Positions 1-12,463 of a DNA stretch of 64,000 bases are shown here, in pieces. Origin of the DNA: Nissolia schottii (taxonomy: Eukaryota; Streptophyta; Magnoliopsida; Fabales; Fabaceae); assembly GCA_003254905.1 (NCBI GenBank), contig QANU01058799.1:62001-126000 (forward strand), read 5' to 3'. Position numbers and translations under genes: made by a program. Within the stretch, counting starts at the first letter, position 1. Every line of letters starts with the position of its first letter. The notes beneath the pieces are model-generated. The model saw only the letters and a program-made list of their open reading frames with translations. It had not been told where the DNA came from and searched no databases.

Positions 1-133
1 TTGCATGCAATTAAAGCCTTTTTTATCCAAGAAATGAATATACATTCTGACATATAAATATAACCATAACATAAATATGACATGCACGCCCAGACAAGCA
101 ACCCTGATTGAACAAAACTTATCTAAAACTTGC

Positions 134-3100
134 CTTGCTTCTTGTAGATCCTGCTGCTTCATCAACAAAAGACCATAAGCAAAAAGAACACCAGTTTTCT
201 CTCTAACTCCTACAAAAGAATCCATTACGCCATAAACCGGCCGAATCAAATCAAGTGCCTGTGGGAAAACAATAATTTGGTTAAAACATATTGTACGTTG
301 GATTCAATTACTTGAAGAAAAGTGTGTAGCACAAAATTATTTTGCATTTAGAGGTGCCGTTGAACCTGTGAAGAAGATTCAGCATCACCAATGCAGACAT
401 ACGATACGGCTGCATAAATTTGGCACATGGCTTGCATTGATTTGCTCTGTGTAAGCTGCACAGAAATATGTAGTTACTTTTGGATTACAATTTACAGTAA
501 TCTCTACTACAGATATGGTCTCTAGCATGCCAAACCAGCATATGAATCTATAACAATCACCAATGCTGCATAGACTACATCTTGATCACTACTAAAATAT
601 CATATCTATCATTATGTCATCAAATATATACCTTCACTGCTTCAATATAGTGAAAAGCAGCTTCATTATAACAGCCAACGGAATGAGCGTACTGGCCTCT
701 AAGCATCTCAATGATGCACTCACATGCCTGTAATATAGTTGGAAACCGCGTGAACCAATTTTTCATCTGTATCAAAGCCTGAAAAAAACCATAAATAATT
801 TCAATTGTAGAGCGTAACAGAACATAAGTTCACTGACAACTTTTTAAAACCACTAATACAAGAAAATATCACCAGAAACAAGCCAAGCTAATTAGGTAGA
901 TTATTAATTGAGATATGAAACTTCTATGGAACAAAATGGAAGGTGCCATGCCTTCTCAACCAAAGAGCTGAAAAAATAAACCAGAAGTATATAACCAACC
1001 TCTTGTGCTTCAACAAACTCTGCTCGTGTAAGCTCTATGGCCACTTTGTTTTCAAGAAACTGAATGAGTAGCATTAGGTACACACCAGCCATCCAGATAG
1101 AAGAGTGTTGCAAGTCCACTTCTGCTAAAAAGGAAATTTCAACAAGGTTGCCTAAGGAATCTGAATGGCAGCATGGGCATCTTGTAAGCATGATGATAAT
1201 AACGAATCTCACCTGTGACACCATCAACAATTCCAAGCTTCACTAACTCATCTGCAAGAAAAATTATTTCAATAAAGAAAATAAGTCTAAAGTGGTTACG
1301 ACTATCCAGTCTCCAAAGCAGTGCACTGCATTAATGAATAATACGCATATCCATTCATGTTAATTACAGAAACAGCTCAATTTATTAATCATGTTTTCAA
1401 GAACAAATAACTCAAAGGAGTAATATTTCTAATCAAACGATGTTTCCCAAATACATTTGACATTTAAGACTAGAAGCCAACAGAAAGGACATTCTATAAC
1501 TGTGATTGGACACAGAATATCCGATGACGATGCTAGATACTGAAAGTGCAGGTAAAAGGACATAATCCAGACAACAATTCTTACATATTTGTTTCAAATA
1601 CCATAACTAGCTGTTACTAATTAGGATTCAAAATCGGTAGTAGTTTGTAATTGCTGTGAAATGATTTTGCTATATTTTCAAAGCAATAAATTGAGACCAA
1701 AGCCAAAAGAAGGGAAAAAATACACAAACACACACAAACAGTTGCTGAACAACCTTGAATTATACGAATTCCAGACTGTATGCGCTTTCCACACTCCTTA
1801 AAAAGTCCTTTTGGGCGGCCAAACATAACTACTATTAGATCAACTAACGCATAGACAGCACTTTTAGGAAGCCATTCACCATCAATTGGAGGAGGTGCTA
1901 GCTGAAGCTTATCTCCTAGTGTCCTTCTGACATTACCAAAATATACTGGTTCCAGGGATTCCCTCCCAGTTGAACTCAATCCATTCATGTTTCTCAGCTG
2001 CTCTTGAATCATTGCTTGCTTTTCGGATAATGCTGCCCTTTCCCTGTAGTGAAGGTTAGACCGCGAGAGGCTTTGATCAACAGCATTGAGCTCCTTCATT
2101 AGCTCTTGCATATGTTGTGTTTGCTGCATATCAGCCTTCATGGCAGCATCCAGATTGTCTGCATGAGGTGCAGCATTCTTGTAATCACAGAGCCGTAGTC
2201 GATAGAATATGTGCAGTAATTCATTATAGAAGAGTAAGCCAGGGCATTGTCGTCTCTGAGAAGATCATGGAAGCAATGGGGAAAACATTAAGTCTAAGGG
2301 GAAAAAATGGGGGAAAAAAATCATGGTACAATTCAGTTGAAAACATCAATGTGTCTGTGGGTGTTCATGGTTAGCACAAAGACAAAAAAGCAAAAAGCTA
2401 AAGAACATTGGCACTCACTTTATCTGGCTCAATTGACTCCCAAATCTCATTGCATTTGTTAGCAGCTTGCTCAACCACATTATCGTCATCCCATTGCATG
2501 AGGTGGACATGCAATATTGACGTTGCAAAAAACATCTGGTACATTGTGATTAAACAAGAAATTACATACAGAACAGATGGTAGTATCTCAGCACAAAAAG
2601 TGTGCCCTTTAGCATACTATAGAGTTGGCACACTAGCAACATGCGTGATAAAGTAAAAGTGGGATAATGATGGCAGGACTTAACAAATGTTTTACTGAGT
2701 GTCTTTAGGATGTTTGGCACAAAAAGTGAGAGACAAGAAACTTCCAGAAGATTATACTTATTAGTGGTAGAAATTCAGACAAATTACTGCAAATGGCATG
2801 TTTTTCTTGTAACTTTTGATAACATACCTGCAACTCAGGGTAGCATGTTTCAGTAGCACATGCATATCCACACTCTAAGGCAGATATTGAACCCAGGTAG
2901 TCTCCTTCAATAGACAAAGCATTGGCAAGCTGTGAATTGAAGTTGCAAGACCACAACTTCATTGAAATCCTTCACAAAAATAAACTAGAAACTTTGAATA
3001 TGTAATAGACACACAATTAGTTACCACAGGCAGCAGTTGTATTGAAGACATGTACTAAACAGATAAGACAAACATCGTGCCATGACTTTCCAACAGTACA

Positions 3101-5347
3101 ACATAATCAAATAATAAACACCTTTGACGTATATCAGACATGCACACTCCGATGAAAAAGTAAAATGCAATTTTCAGACTGACAATGTACAGGATGTGTA
3201 CAGCAAATATAAAAATTACTATTTACTATCTACAGTACTATTTTCACACTCCCCATTAAGCTAGAGTATATAAATCAAATGCACCAAGCTTGTCACAAAA
3301 GGAACATATAACTACTATTTACAGCTACAATTTCTAAAGTTTCATCAAAGATAGAAATTTTATTGATTATGGCAGAATAACCATATAACAAGACTATAAG
3401 ATGGGAGTCGGGACATGAAACAGTGCATCACAATTAACCATTTGAGCACAAAACCAATGTTAATTAATAAGCCCCTTTTCTCCACAACCTACAGGGCTGT
3501 AAACATAGATAAACATCCAAAAACAAGAACTCTGAAAAGGTCACAGCTTTAACAATATAGGGTAGAAGGTCCCGCCACACCAGGTTTTTCTCACCGATTC
3601 ATGTAGAAATGTCCCAAATTCCAGCTCTTGTAACAATTGTTAACATAACAAACTAATGAAATAACTAGAAAATCAGAAGTGGATCTATGCATACTCGTAT
3701 CCAGCAGATGCCGTAAGGTCTAGGCCTTTCTGCAGTGTCTGTTTCTGAAGTGGAATAGCTCCAACCAGATGGTAGCACTGGCTAAGTAAGCTATATGCTC
3801 TGCACTTCAATTCAAAGCATGATGGTATTGACTTCAAAAGCAATTGCTGAAACAGCAAAGAGAAACAATGTCAGCAATTAAATACAAAATTAGTCTCAAT
3901 CTAATTTGTATAAGCTTAAGAAGTATTACAAATGCCAAAAATCTTCTAAAAAATTAATATTAACAAGTTAGTCACAAATATCATACTTTAAAGCTGGCAC
4001 CCGCATTGGAAAGGTTTCTTGGTGAAAGCACAGGAATCCATTCTAACTATTCTACGACCAAGGAAGCACAGATAATTCAAAATGGCTGCCGTATCAGTTT
4101 CCGAAACATATCCATGTCAGATTCTCGCTGAACACCGTCGATGCTCCTAATCTGCGTCTTACAGTTTTTCACTTTTTTTTAACTTTGTGTACCAATAAGG
4201 AAGGGAAACCACAATAATTAGATAAATAACAGAATTTTTATAGCCTTTAATGACTATGGTTGACTTTTCAAACTTTGAAATCTCTATTTTAGCTAGGGTT
4301 TATGTTTTCATGTCAATTTTAATAGATTTTATGTTATACCCTAATTGTATCATGTCAAAATCTGCCTATACACGTGTCAGCATCGTATTGTATCCACGAC
4401 ACGTGTGGTATTCAAGCTTCCTTTTAAGCTCTAGGTGTTGGGTTGGCACAAATATATTAGCCACTATTCTAATGAAAAATATCAGCTACTGCCTACTAGT
4501 ACTACTGTAAAGAACCCTGGGTGGAGACACTTTTTCATGGGAAAAGGGGTCCAAACAAGATGATGCAACAATAGCAATGCAGTCAACCCCATCTCTTTAT
4601 AGTTTCCACAGATTTCAAACTCCACCGTATGAGAGCAACCTAATTCGCGAGAGGCTATCACTTGGCGGGAGTGCGGGGGGCGAGAGTAAATATACGCAAT
4701 CTTACCCCGCAAGCATATAGCCAGTAACTAAGATTTGACCTCACAACTTCACAGTCACAACACAGCGTAGAAAAATAAAATTTGAACTCACAACTTCACC
4801 ATTGCGCCAAGGCTCATCCTCTCGAATTCCAGCTCTACCATAGAAAAACAAAATGACCGTGCAATTCTTATCCTAAACGACCGCGGAGAAGAGTGGCTGC
4901 ATAGTAACACAAAGCTCTTAAAAGTGGCAACCGAATCCCCTCTTTTAACACCAGAGTCTCAAACTTTAAACAGTCATAAATAAGAAAATTCCACCGCTTA
5001 ATTGAAAGATGACAAAATCTCAGCCCGAGCAAAAAAAAAAACAAAAAAAACCTACGTCTATTCCTACTTACAAGCAAGGATTTCAACTTCTCTTAAGTGA
5101 TTAACAAGAAAAGTGAGAGAAGAGAGTACTTAACGGAGCGTTCGAGGTGGGACTTGGCGTGGTTGACGTTGTGGGAGTGATGGAGGAGGAGGGTGGCGAT
5201 GCGGAGGCGGGTCTTGACCTCGACGACGGGGAAGAAGGACACGTGGCTCTGGCATATGGCCTCGAGGCACTTCACCGCTTTCCCTATGTCCCCTCTCTTC
5301 TCGTGGTACTCCGCCAAACCCCACAGCCCCTCCGCCACCGCCTCCAT
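134..5347 (-). CDS. SCC4: MAU2/SCC4 cohesin-loader subunit, 3'-partial gene
   Basis: Plant homologue of MAU2/SCC4, partner of SCC2 in the complex that loads cohesin onto chromatin in the nucleus. Ten exons read on the minus strand: 5135-5347, 3695-3846, 2828-2969, 2419-2535, 1754-2255, 1213-1251, 1000-1121, 632-778, 366-455, 134-258. The phases all fit, giving one continuous frame. The N-terminus starts MEAVAEGLWGLAEYHEKRGD; later recognisable blocks are KLWSCNFNSQLANALS, PIDGEWLPKSAVYALVDL and AFLENKVAIELTR-like sequence in exon 7. The repeated helical composition fits a TPR-like family. I chose the start at 5347 because it begins the conserved MEAVAEG block; an ATG four codons upstream is less likely. 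Exon 6 is only 39 bp. The last donor visible is AG|GCAAGT, a GC-AG type. The remaining C-terminal exons lie beyond base 1. Family assignment is by recognition of the protein; confidence is high. Confidence 0.93.
4630..4825 (-). mobile_element. Au-like SINE remnant in MAU2 intron 1
   Basis: On the minus strand this begins with a tRNA-like head (GCCTTGGCGCAATGGTGAAG at about 4796-4815) and continues to a GCGGGGTAAGATTGCGTA tail, the layout of plant Au SINEs. It matches the better preserved copy at 15811-15974. It sits inside the long first intron of the MAU2 gene (3847-5134). I could not define a clean target-site duplication, so the borders are approximate. Confidence 0.6.
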
Positions 5348-5377
5348 CACCAGAAACAAACAAGATTCAGATCACAA

Positions 5378-5380
<3 letters not shown>

Positions 5381-5416
<36 letters not shown>

Positions 5417-5437
5417 CTATCTATCTATGTATCTATC
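5381..5437. repeat. (CT)15 plus CTAT microsatellite in MAU2 5' UTR/promoter
   Basis: An uninterrupted CT run (5381-5410) followed by CTAT/CTGT repeats lies about 35 bp upstream of the MAU2 start. On the coding (minus) strand it is GA-rich. GA tracts are common in plant 5' UTRs and core promoters, so it may be transcribed or regulatory, but that is inference. Confidence 0.85.
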
Positions 5438-6485
5438 ATCACTCTCTTCGTCTTTCTCTTCAACTACACCGCAACCATTTCTTCGGTTTTTTTTTTATTA
5501 ACTTTTTTTTCCCTCTTTTGTCTTCCTCTTTGCCGCGGATTTGTGTTATTTTTATTTCACTTTTACTTGAAAGAGAAAATAAATGTAATTACTTGCTGGC
5601 TTGTACGGTCAAGCAAGCACGGTAGTAGTAGAAAAAGAGAAGAAAAGGAAAAGAGTCTTAGTTGGGTTTTGGGCAAGCTGATCTCCCCGATCTTAACGGG
5701 CCCTTCTTGTTGGGCTCCATTTTGGGCTTAAATATGTTCTTCATTTATGCACTGCCAATTTGATATTCGTCTACTAAAACGGATAGGTCTTAATTAATGG
5801 TGAAGATAAATCTCATGATTTTTCTAAAATTAATTCCAATAAAAAAAAAAAGGTTGTTACTTCTCTTTGAATAACTAACTACTAATACTCACTTTAATCT
5901 CTAAAGTGCAAATTGCACTTTAGGAAAGTCATGCGGCTATTTTAGTTTGTTTTTCTTTTTTGGTATTTGTGGTTTTAAATTTTGGTCTGTATAAATACTT
6001 CAGAATGTGTATTTAGTCAATATAAATATTGAAAAAAAAATGATATTTCTAGGTTCTAATGTTTAGTATGATGTTGCTCCAGACTTTTTAATTTCTCTTA
6101 TCGATGCTGATTTTTCATCTTAAATAAATTCAAAATTTTCATAAAAAATGTTTTAAAAAATTATTATCATGAATATTTTGAAAAAAAAAATCTTTATAAA
6201 TATATAAGATTATCAATGGATCTAAACTACAGGACCTAAAAAAATAGAAAAAAAAAATTAACGCCAAAAATTTAGAAGGACTAAAAATATATTTTACCCT
6301 TTATATAAATATAGAATGTGTCACACAAAGCAAATAGGGTTTCTAAACATCACTTTTCTAAAGACAAAAGAAAGAGTTTTTTTACTGTATTACCCCTGCC
6401 ATAGAAACATATTACCGAAATATCCTCATTTGAAAACTTATTACAGGATTACCACGGTTTGGCTGACATGGCACGGGAGGTTAGG

Positions 6486-6508
6486 ATTCGCCAACCGTGT
6501 TGGCGAAT
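6486..6508. repeat. Perfect 10-bp inverted repeat with 3-nt loop
   Basis: The arms ATTCGCCAAC and GTTGGCGAAT are exact reverse complements around CGT. It lies in a GC-richer patch inside AT-rich intergenic DNA. It may belong to a transposon remnant; no function can be read from it. Confidence 0.85.
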
Positions 6509-8817
6509 TGCGTACGAAATAATTTTAATTTTTTTTAATTTGTTTAATTAAAATGTAAGTAAATATTCATATATGTGTTATGTTAGCACATGGTAGACGG
6601 AGAATTCAATACATGCGAAAATCATGGGTTCCTAGGTAAGCTACAAAGATCCAAAAAATATTTTTGCAAAAAGACCGGAACACTATTTATCGTGCACGAG
6701 AAGGGGGAGAATCCATCTATTTGCACTTTGAAGAGCCCAACTGGCTTGGACTCATGCGCGCGAGCCCAACTTCCTTCTCAACTCTTTTTACCAAAACAAC
6801 AACTACTAAAGGTATATAAACACTTAAAAGATTTATGATCTAACTAATGTGAGACTAGAGCTTTTGAAATACATAAGAAATTTTACTTTATTTTACTTGT
6901 TTTTACGCACTTTTCATCTTTTAGTTAGGTTGTAATTGTAGTTTTCCACATAACTTTACCCAAATTTGTGAATTTGGTGTGAATGTTGACTATTGATTAA
7001 TGTAAGTTATTTTCTCATTTCATAATTTTGGCTTTGCCTAATACTTGTTCATAGTTCTGATACTTAGAGAACTCATAACCAAAGAGTTGAGTTCTCCATT
7101 AAGTGAAATCGACTAGTTATGGATTAATTACTATTTTGTTCTACAACCGATACATTCGCTTTAGTTTAGAAGTGATTGTTGTGGAAACAAGTCAGGGCTG
7201 CATTGCAATCTGTCGTCCTAGGCCTAGCATATGATGAGCTTTTTTTGTTTTTCCCAGCCTTAGCACGGCCTGTTTCGAGCTTGTGGCCTGTGATGAGTAT
7301 TTTACGCGTAAAAAGAAAAAAAGAGTATACTATTTTAAATATAGGTGTTTGATAACTATTTCATTATTTCATTTCTCATTTTGTTAGCAACAAATTCTTA
7401 TATTTTGTTGCGCATTTGTGCGGGGTTACATCCTAGTTTAATTACAATAATTACCAACTCCTTTAGATTATCATGTAATTTTAAAGGCAACATTTGTGTG
7501 TGTTTGGGTGGTTGGAGTATCCAAATCGGATTAGGGTATCTTGTTAAATTCTCCTTTGCAATAAATCACCAGGATTTTCCTTCCAACTATCAGCAAATGC
7601 TTACGAAAAATGAAATTTGCCACTTTTTACAAAAAAAGACAAGTGTTTGGCAAAGGGAATTTATCTTTTACCCCTTGACTTATATTCATTTTTTTTTTTT
7701 TATCTTCTACCTCTTAAAAATCTTACATCGGCTAATTTTGGTTGCTCAATTTTTTAAAAATGATTTAAAGAAATAAAATAATTATACAATAAATGAATTA
7801 GAAATGATAATATTTTTTTATTAATTTGCAAGAATAAGATAAAAACAACAAAGTTGAGCAATTTAATAACAAAAAGTAGCTATGATTTTATTTTGAGAAA
7901 AGACAGATTATTTTCCTACATCCAAATTTTTGTAGAGATAAAAATTGAGCATGAATGCTAAATTTTTCTTCTTATGTTTTCTTTCTTATCCCTTTTTCTC
8001 CCTGTATCTCTTCACTTCTTTTTTTCTTTCTTTCTTTCTCTCTCTTTTTTCTTTTTAGAAAAAATATTTAATCAACTCAATTTTAAGACAATTCAACACC
8101 TAACACTCGCTTTCTATCTCTCTCCTCTCTCTTGCTTTTCTTTCTTGTTTTTTTTTTCCCAATCTATCTCTTCCTTAGAAATGGATGTTGCCAGCCTTTG
8201 GCCCACTTTTTTCACTGGGACAAACACCTTCTCTGACATTTTTCTACAGTACACACACACTCTTTTACACACACACACTTAACTCTCTCTTTTCATGACA
8301 CACACACTTTTTACTCTTCCTTTCTTTTTGCAGTCCCTCCTCCTCTTAAACCACCCCCCATATACATAGGCATAGCACATTGGGCTGGACAGTGCAAATA
8401 CATTCATCATTTTCTTCCAACAACCATAATTTTTATTTTTTATTTTTTTTTGCATATCTCTGTAATTTTTTAGTGAATATATTGATGTATAATTTTATCA
8501 AATAAGTTCAATATTATTTCTTATGTTAAGTTAATATGACATAATATATTTTAAATTTAATATTACTAGTTTATTATCTTGTGCTAGATAGTTATTGACT
8601 AAACTTTGACTTCTTGATGACTTTTTTAATTAACATTTGCTACCAAATAAACTCAAAAAATAACTAAAATATTTAATTTACATTTTTAAAAAAGTCAAAA
8701 TTGCTCTACACATATTTTAGAGAAAAAGGTATGTTAGTTCAAACTATTTTTTTCCTATGAATTTCTGATGTGCAAGAGCAAAATGCCTTTGGAAATTCTG
8801 AAATATATTAGCTTAAA

Positions 8818-8821
<4 letters not shown>

Positions 8822-8848
<27 letters not shown>
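8822..8848. repeat. (TA)n microsatellite
   Basis: Alternating TA run of about 27 bp, in the region upstream of the P450 gene. Confidence 0.9.
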
Positions 8849-9022
8849 AATATTTTAGTATTTTAATCTGACATGAAATAAGGTGCCTCTTACAAGTCAA
8901 GGGAGCAAATGTAATTTATACTTAGCAGCTAATAGCATGCATTGGGGGCAATCCAAAAATTTTATAGGCAATTAGTAATTTTTCTTTTAAAAACAATAAA
9001 AAATCTCTAAGCTTGAAAATGA

Positions 9023-9036
9023 CTATATATATATAT
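9023..9036 (+). promoter_or_regulatory. Candidate TATA box of the P450 gene
   Basis: A TATATATATATA stretch lies about 65-75 bp before the ATG at 9099, a distance that fits a TATA element with a short 5' UTR. Inferred from position only. Confidence 0.45.
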
Positions 9037-9098
9037 GTGTCCATCATTTGAGTCTCAGATCCTTGCGAAAATAAGGGAAAGAAGTTAAAACACTGAAA

Positions 9099-11816
9099 AT
9101 GGGTTCCTTAGCTGTGCATCTCCAATTTGATTCCAAGTTTTCCACCTCCATTGTGTTGGTTGGCTTTGTTGGGTTGTTTCTTTTGTACAATACCTTGGTG
9201 GGGAAGCCAAAGAGGCTTAGATCTAAGCTAAGAAAGCAAGGTATAAGTGGTCCTCCTCCAACTTTCCTGCTCGGAAATATAAGGGAGATCAAGAAAGCTA
9301 GGCAGGACACTGCAGCAAAGTCTCCTTCTCTTGAACCACCTGCTCTTCATAACTGTGCTTCACTTAACTTTCCTTTCTTTGAGACATGGAGGCAGGAATA
9401 TGGTAAATTACATTGATTCACCATATACATTTTCATTACCATGTAATCCAATTTCATCTTAATGGAAAACATAGACAATAATAGCTAGTAGATATTGAAT
9501 GGAATACATGGGGTGTCTTAAAGGGTCTATTTAGTTTCAGTTTTCATTTCCCGTTTTAATTTTGTTTCAATTTGTTTCAGTTTTTTAAGATTTTGTGAAA
9601 GAATTTCACTATTAATTTCACATAATCCTAGAAAACAGGAAACAGATTGAAAACATAAATGAAAACGAAAACCAAATAGATCCTAAGTTTTCAAACTTGG
9701 CCCTCCTGAAAAATTGTGTTTATGATTACTAGTCCACCTGCAAGGGTATATTCACAAGAGAATGCATGCCATGTTTTCTAAAAGTTGTGTTTGGTATGGA
9801 GGTAAAATAGGGGATAAATATTCATGGATGAAGTATATGTGTAAAAAAACTTCTTCCCTATTTTTACCTCCATACCAAACAAAGTTAAAGACCTTCACTC
9901 TCAACATCATCTATTATATTTTTTGGTTGCAAGTAAACTAACCCCTTGGGTATAGTAGCCCAATGTTTTTTTTTTTTTTTTGTCTTTGAGTGATTTGAGA
10001 ACTGTATGCTTCTAATATTTGTGTTAACAGGTCAAGTGTTCATGTTTTCTCTTGGGAACACACAAATCTTGTATGTGGACCAGCCTAACATACTAAGAGA
10101 AATCATCACATGCACATCCTTGGACTTGGGGAAGCCCTCATATCAGCAGAGAGAACTAGGGCCTCTGCTTGGTCAGGGCATTATAACTTCAAATGGGGCC
10201 ATATGGGCCAACCAAAGAAAGATCCTAGCTCCTGAACTATACTTAGAGAAGGTTAAGGTATATAAAGTTTTAACTTCTAAGCTTGAACTATGCTTGGTAT
10301 TTATAGAAAAATTATATTTGCCTCTTAACTTACAATACGCTTTTTCAAATGTCATCCAAAGGGAATGATGACTTTAATTGGCGAATCTGCTATTTCTTTG
10401 CTGAACTCCTGGAGCAATAGAATAGAGGCAGAAGGTGGAATTGCAGATATAAAAGTTGATGAGTATCTGAGAAGATTCTCCGGGGATGTTAATTCAAGAG
10501 CATGCTTTGGAAGTGATTATTCCAAGGGGGAAGAAATTTTCTCAAAACTTGCAGCTCTCCAAGAGGTCATGTCCAAGACATCTATGGGTACTGGGAGGGT
10601 TCCAGGCATGAGGTAAGCAAACACCTTCCCCTTTATAAAGTTCACAACATGTGTTATTTCCCTTTGTCATTTTTGAATTAAGTGTTGATATTTTTTAGTC
10701 CTAACATTTTGAAGTTGACATTAGTTTGGTTACAAAAAATATTGACATCAATTTAGTCCTATATTGATGTCAAAATCATGCGTGTAGGAGTAAGTTGATG
10801 TCAAAATTCTAAGTGTTAAGACTTAATTGATGTCAGAAACTTTTATTAGGACTAAACTGTTATCAACCTTGGAGGATTAGGACTAAAATGAATATGTACT
10901 CTTGAAGTGACTACTCTTGATGTACATGTTACAGATACCTTCCAACAAGAAACAATAGAGAAGCATGGGCATTAGAAAAGGAGGTGAAAAGTTGCATACT
11001 CCAGGTGGTGAAGAAGAGAAAGGAAACTGCTCATGACAAGGACCTGCTACAGATGGTTCTTGAGGGTGCCAAGAACAGTGATCTCCCACAAGAGGCCACT
11101 GAAAGCTTCATTGTTGATAACTGCAAGAACATATACTTGGCAGGATATGAGACCACTGCAGTTACTGCCACATGGTGCCTCATGTTGCTGGCCTCGTATC
11201 AAGAGTGGCAAGACCGTGTTCGTGCTGAGGCACTAGAAATCTGCAAGGGTGGAATTCCTGATTCCAATATGCTGCGTAAGATGAAGCAGGTATGAATCAT
11301 TAGGCAGCCTATTACAGTTTATACAGTTTTCTCATGACACTGAAAATCTGAAAAAATTCCACTGACCACAACCTGCATTTGTTTTGGCAGCTAACAATGG
11401 TTATTCATGAAACGCTGCGCCTCTATTCCCCTGTACCTGTGATTTCAAGGGAAGCCTTCCAGGATGTCAAATTTGGGAATGTTCATGTCCCCAAGGGTGT
11501 TATACTTTGGATAATGGTATTATCTGCACATACAGATCCTGATATATGGGGGCCCGATGCCTACACATTCTACCCGGAAAGGTTTGCCAACGGAATCACA
11601 AGTTCATGCAAGCTTCCACACATGTATATGCCATTTGGGATGGGGCCAAGAGTGTGTCTTGGACAACACTTGGCCATGACTGAACTTAAGATGCTCTTGA
11701 GTCTCATTCTGTCCAAGTTCTCTTTCTCCCTCTCCGCTAAATACATCCATTCACCTTCTCTTAAGTTGGTTGTAGAGCCAGAACATGGAGTCCATTTGTT
11801 GGTAAAAAAGCTATGA
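9099..11816 (+). CDS. CYP714: Cytochrome P450, CYP714-type
   Basis: Haem-thiolate monooxygenase anchored in the ER by an N-terminal helix. Five exons: 9099-9402, 10031-10257, 10362-10612, 10935-11289, 11391-11816; phases fit and give 520 residues, a normal P450 length. Visible landmarks: hydrophobic anchor at about residues 18-32; proline hinge GISGPPPTFLLGN (about 48-60); I-helix AGYETTA (330-336); K-helix ExxR as ETLR (386-389); PERF block (FYPERF); haem-binding FGMGPRVC with Cys468. All catalytic landmarks are intact. The overall sequence (for example SLGNTQILYVDQPNILREI and the KGMM junction) looks like the CYP714 family of clan 72, members of which act on gibberellins or related diterpenoids. 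The substrate of this one cannot be read from sequence. Intron 1 (9403-10030) carries two inverted-repeat elements and intron 3 (10613-10934) a dispersed repeat, none touching exons. Confidence 0.92.
9524..9683. repeat. Inverted-repeat (MITE-like) element in P450 intron 1
   Basis: The left end GGTCTATTTAGTTTCAG and the reverse complement of the right end GGATCTATTTGGTTTTCG pair imperfectly, and similarity continues inward through runs of GTTTTCATTT and GTTTCA. The whole is about 160 bp, typical of a small non-autonomous inverted-repeat element. No clean target duplication seen. Confidence 0.6.
9787..9880. repeat. Short hairpin element in P450 intron 1
   Basis: The left arm GTTTGGTATGGAGGTAAAAT and the right arm, whose reverse complement is GTTTGGTATGGAGGTAAAAA, match over 19 consecutive bases, and similarity continues into GGGGA/GGGAA. 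AAAGTT occurs directly outside both ends (9781-9786 and 9881-9886), as expected of a target-site duplication. The size is about 94 bp. Confidence 0.75.
10680..10900. repeat. Dispersed repeat in P450 intron 3
   Basis: Contains repeated phrases such as TTAGTCCTA, TTGATGTCA and GACATCAATTTAG in both orientations, giving a partly fold-back layout. A related stretch occurs at about 60870-61180. Probably a decayed inverted-repeat transposon; borders approximate. Confidence 0.45.
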
Positions 11817-12463
11817 ACTCTCCCTAAGATTAGTTTAATGAACAGATTAAAAGATATGGCATTTTGGTATAGACTAGTGGGACAAGGAAGTCATAGTTAT
11901 GGCGTCCTTGATGTTTGAGGATCTACTACTCCCACATGAATTGCACAAATCCCCAATTCTACATGGAATCCAATAGTTATATACATTAGACACTGAGCTT
12001 TTGAAGTTACGGTCTGCAGAGGATTTATTACTAATAGGGGGAAAAAACCTGTGGAACACACAAAATGAAAGGGTTTCTAAAAGCTGTTTCTACAAAAATT
12101 TATATGCAAACTGAAAAACTGTGGAAGTCAGTCATTTATGAACATGAGTACTTCTGGAATCAGCTGATTCCAAAGATTAGTATATAAACCTATCAAACTG
12201 AAAACCTTCATAAGCAACTCCTTTGCAACAGAGAACACTAATTGCATAATAGTATCTCTAATATTCTCATTTGAGAGATAACAAATGCTAATCCTAGAAT
12301 TAAGATTCTAAAAGCAACACTCAATTATATATGGTTTATATTTGCACTCTAAGAATAACAAAACCGAAACTTAATTTTTACCAACTTCACCTACCAGCCA
12401 GTTATACATGAACAAAAATCCTTGGAGAAAAGGATTTGTCAAGACTCGAAGTAGTTAAATATC

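Larger units (their letters stand above)
5740..9020. other. AT-rich intergenic region, MAU2 to P450
   Basis: No host gene recognised. It holds poly-A/T tracts, a 23-bp hairpin (6486-6508), two T/CT-rich runs (about 7965-8060 and 8110-8180), short CA repeats (about 8250-8310) and a (TA)n run at 8822-8848. Open frames here, for example at 6316-6522, 7345-7776 and 7974-8282, are low complexity or show no recognisable protein, so I do not call them genes. Confidence 0.6.

Noticed and set aside
5130..5731. Long plus- and minus-strand frames overlapping MAU2 exon 1
   Set aside because: They are shadows of the GC-rich first exon in other frames; the correct frame is the one starting MEAVAEG, which joins the other exons.
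7974..8282. 102-residue frame rich in Phe, Ser and Leu
   Set aside because: It is made of T/CT and CA low-complexity sequence; no splice or protein signal.
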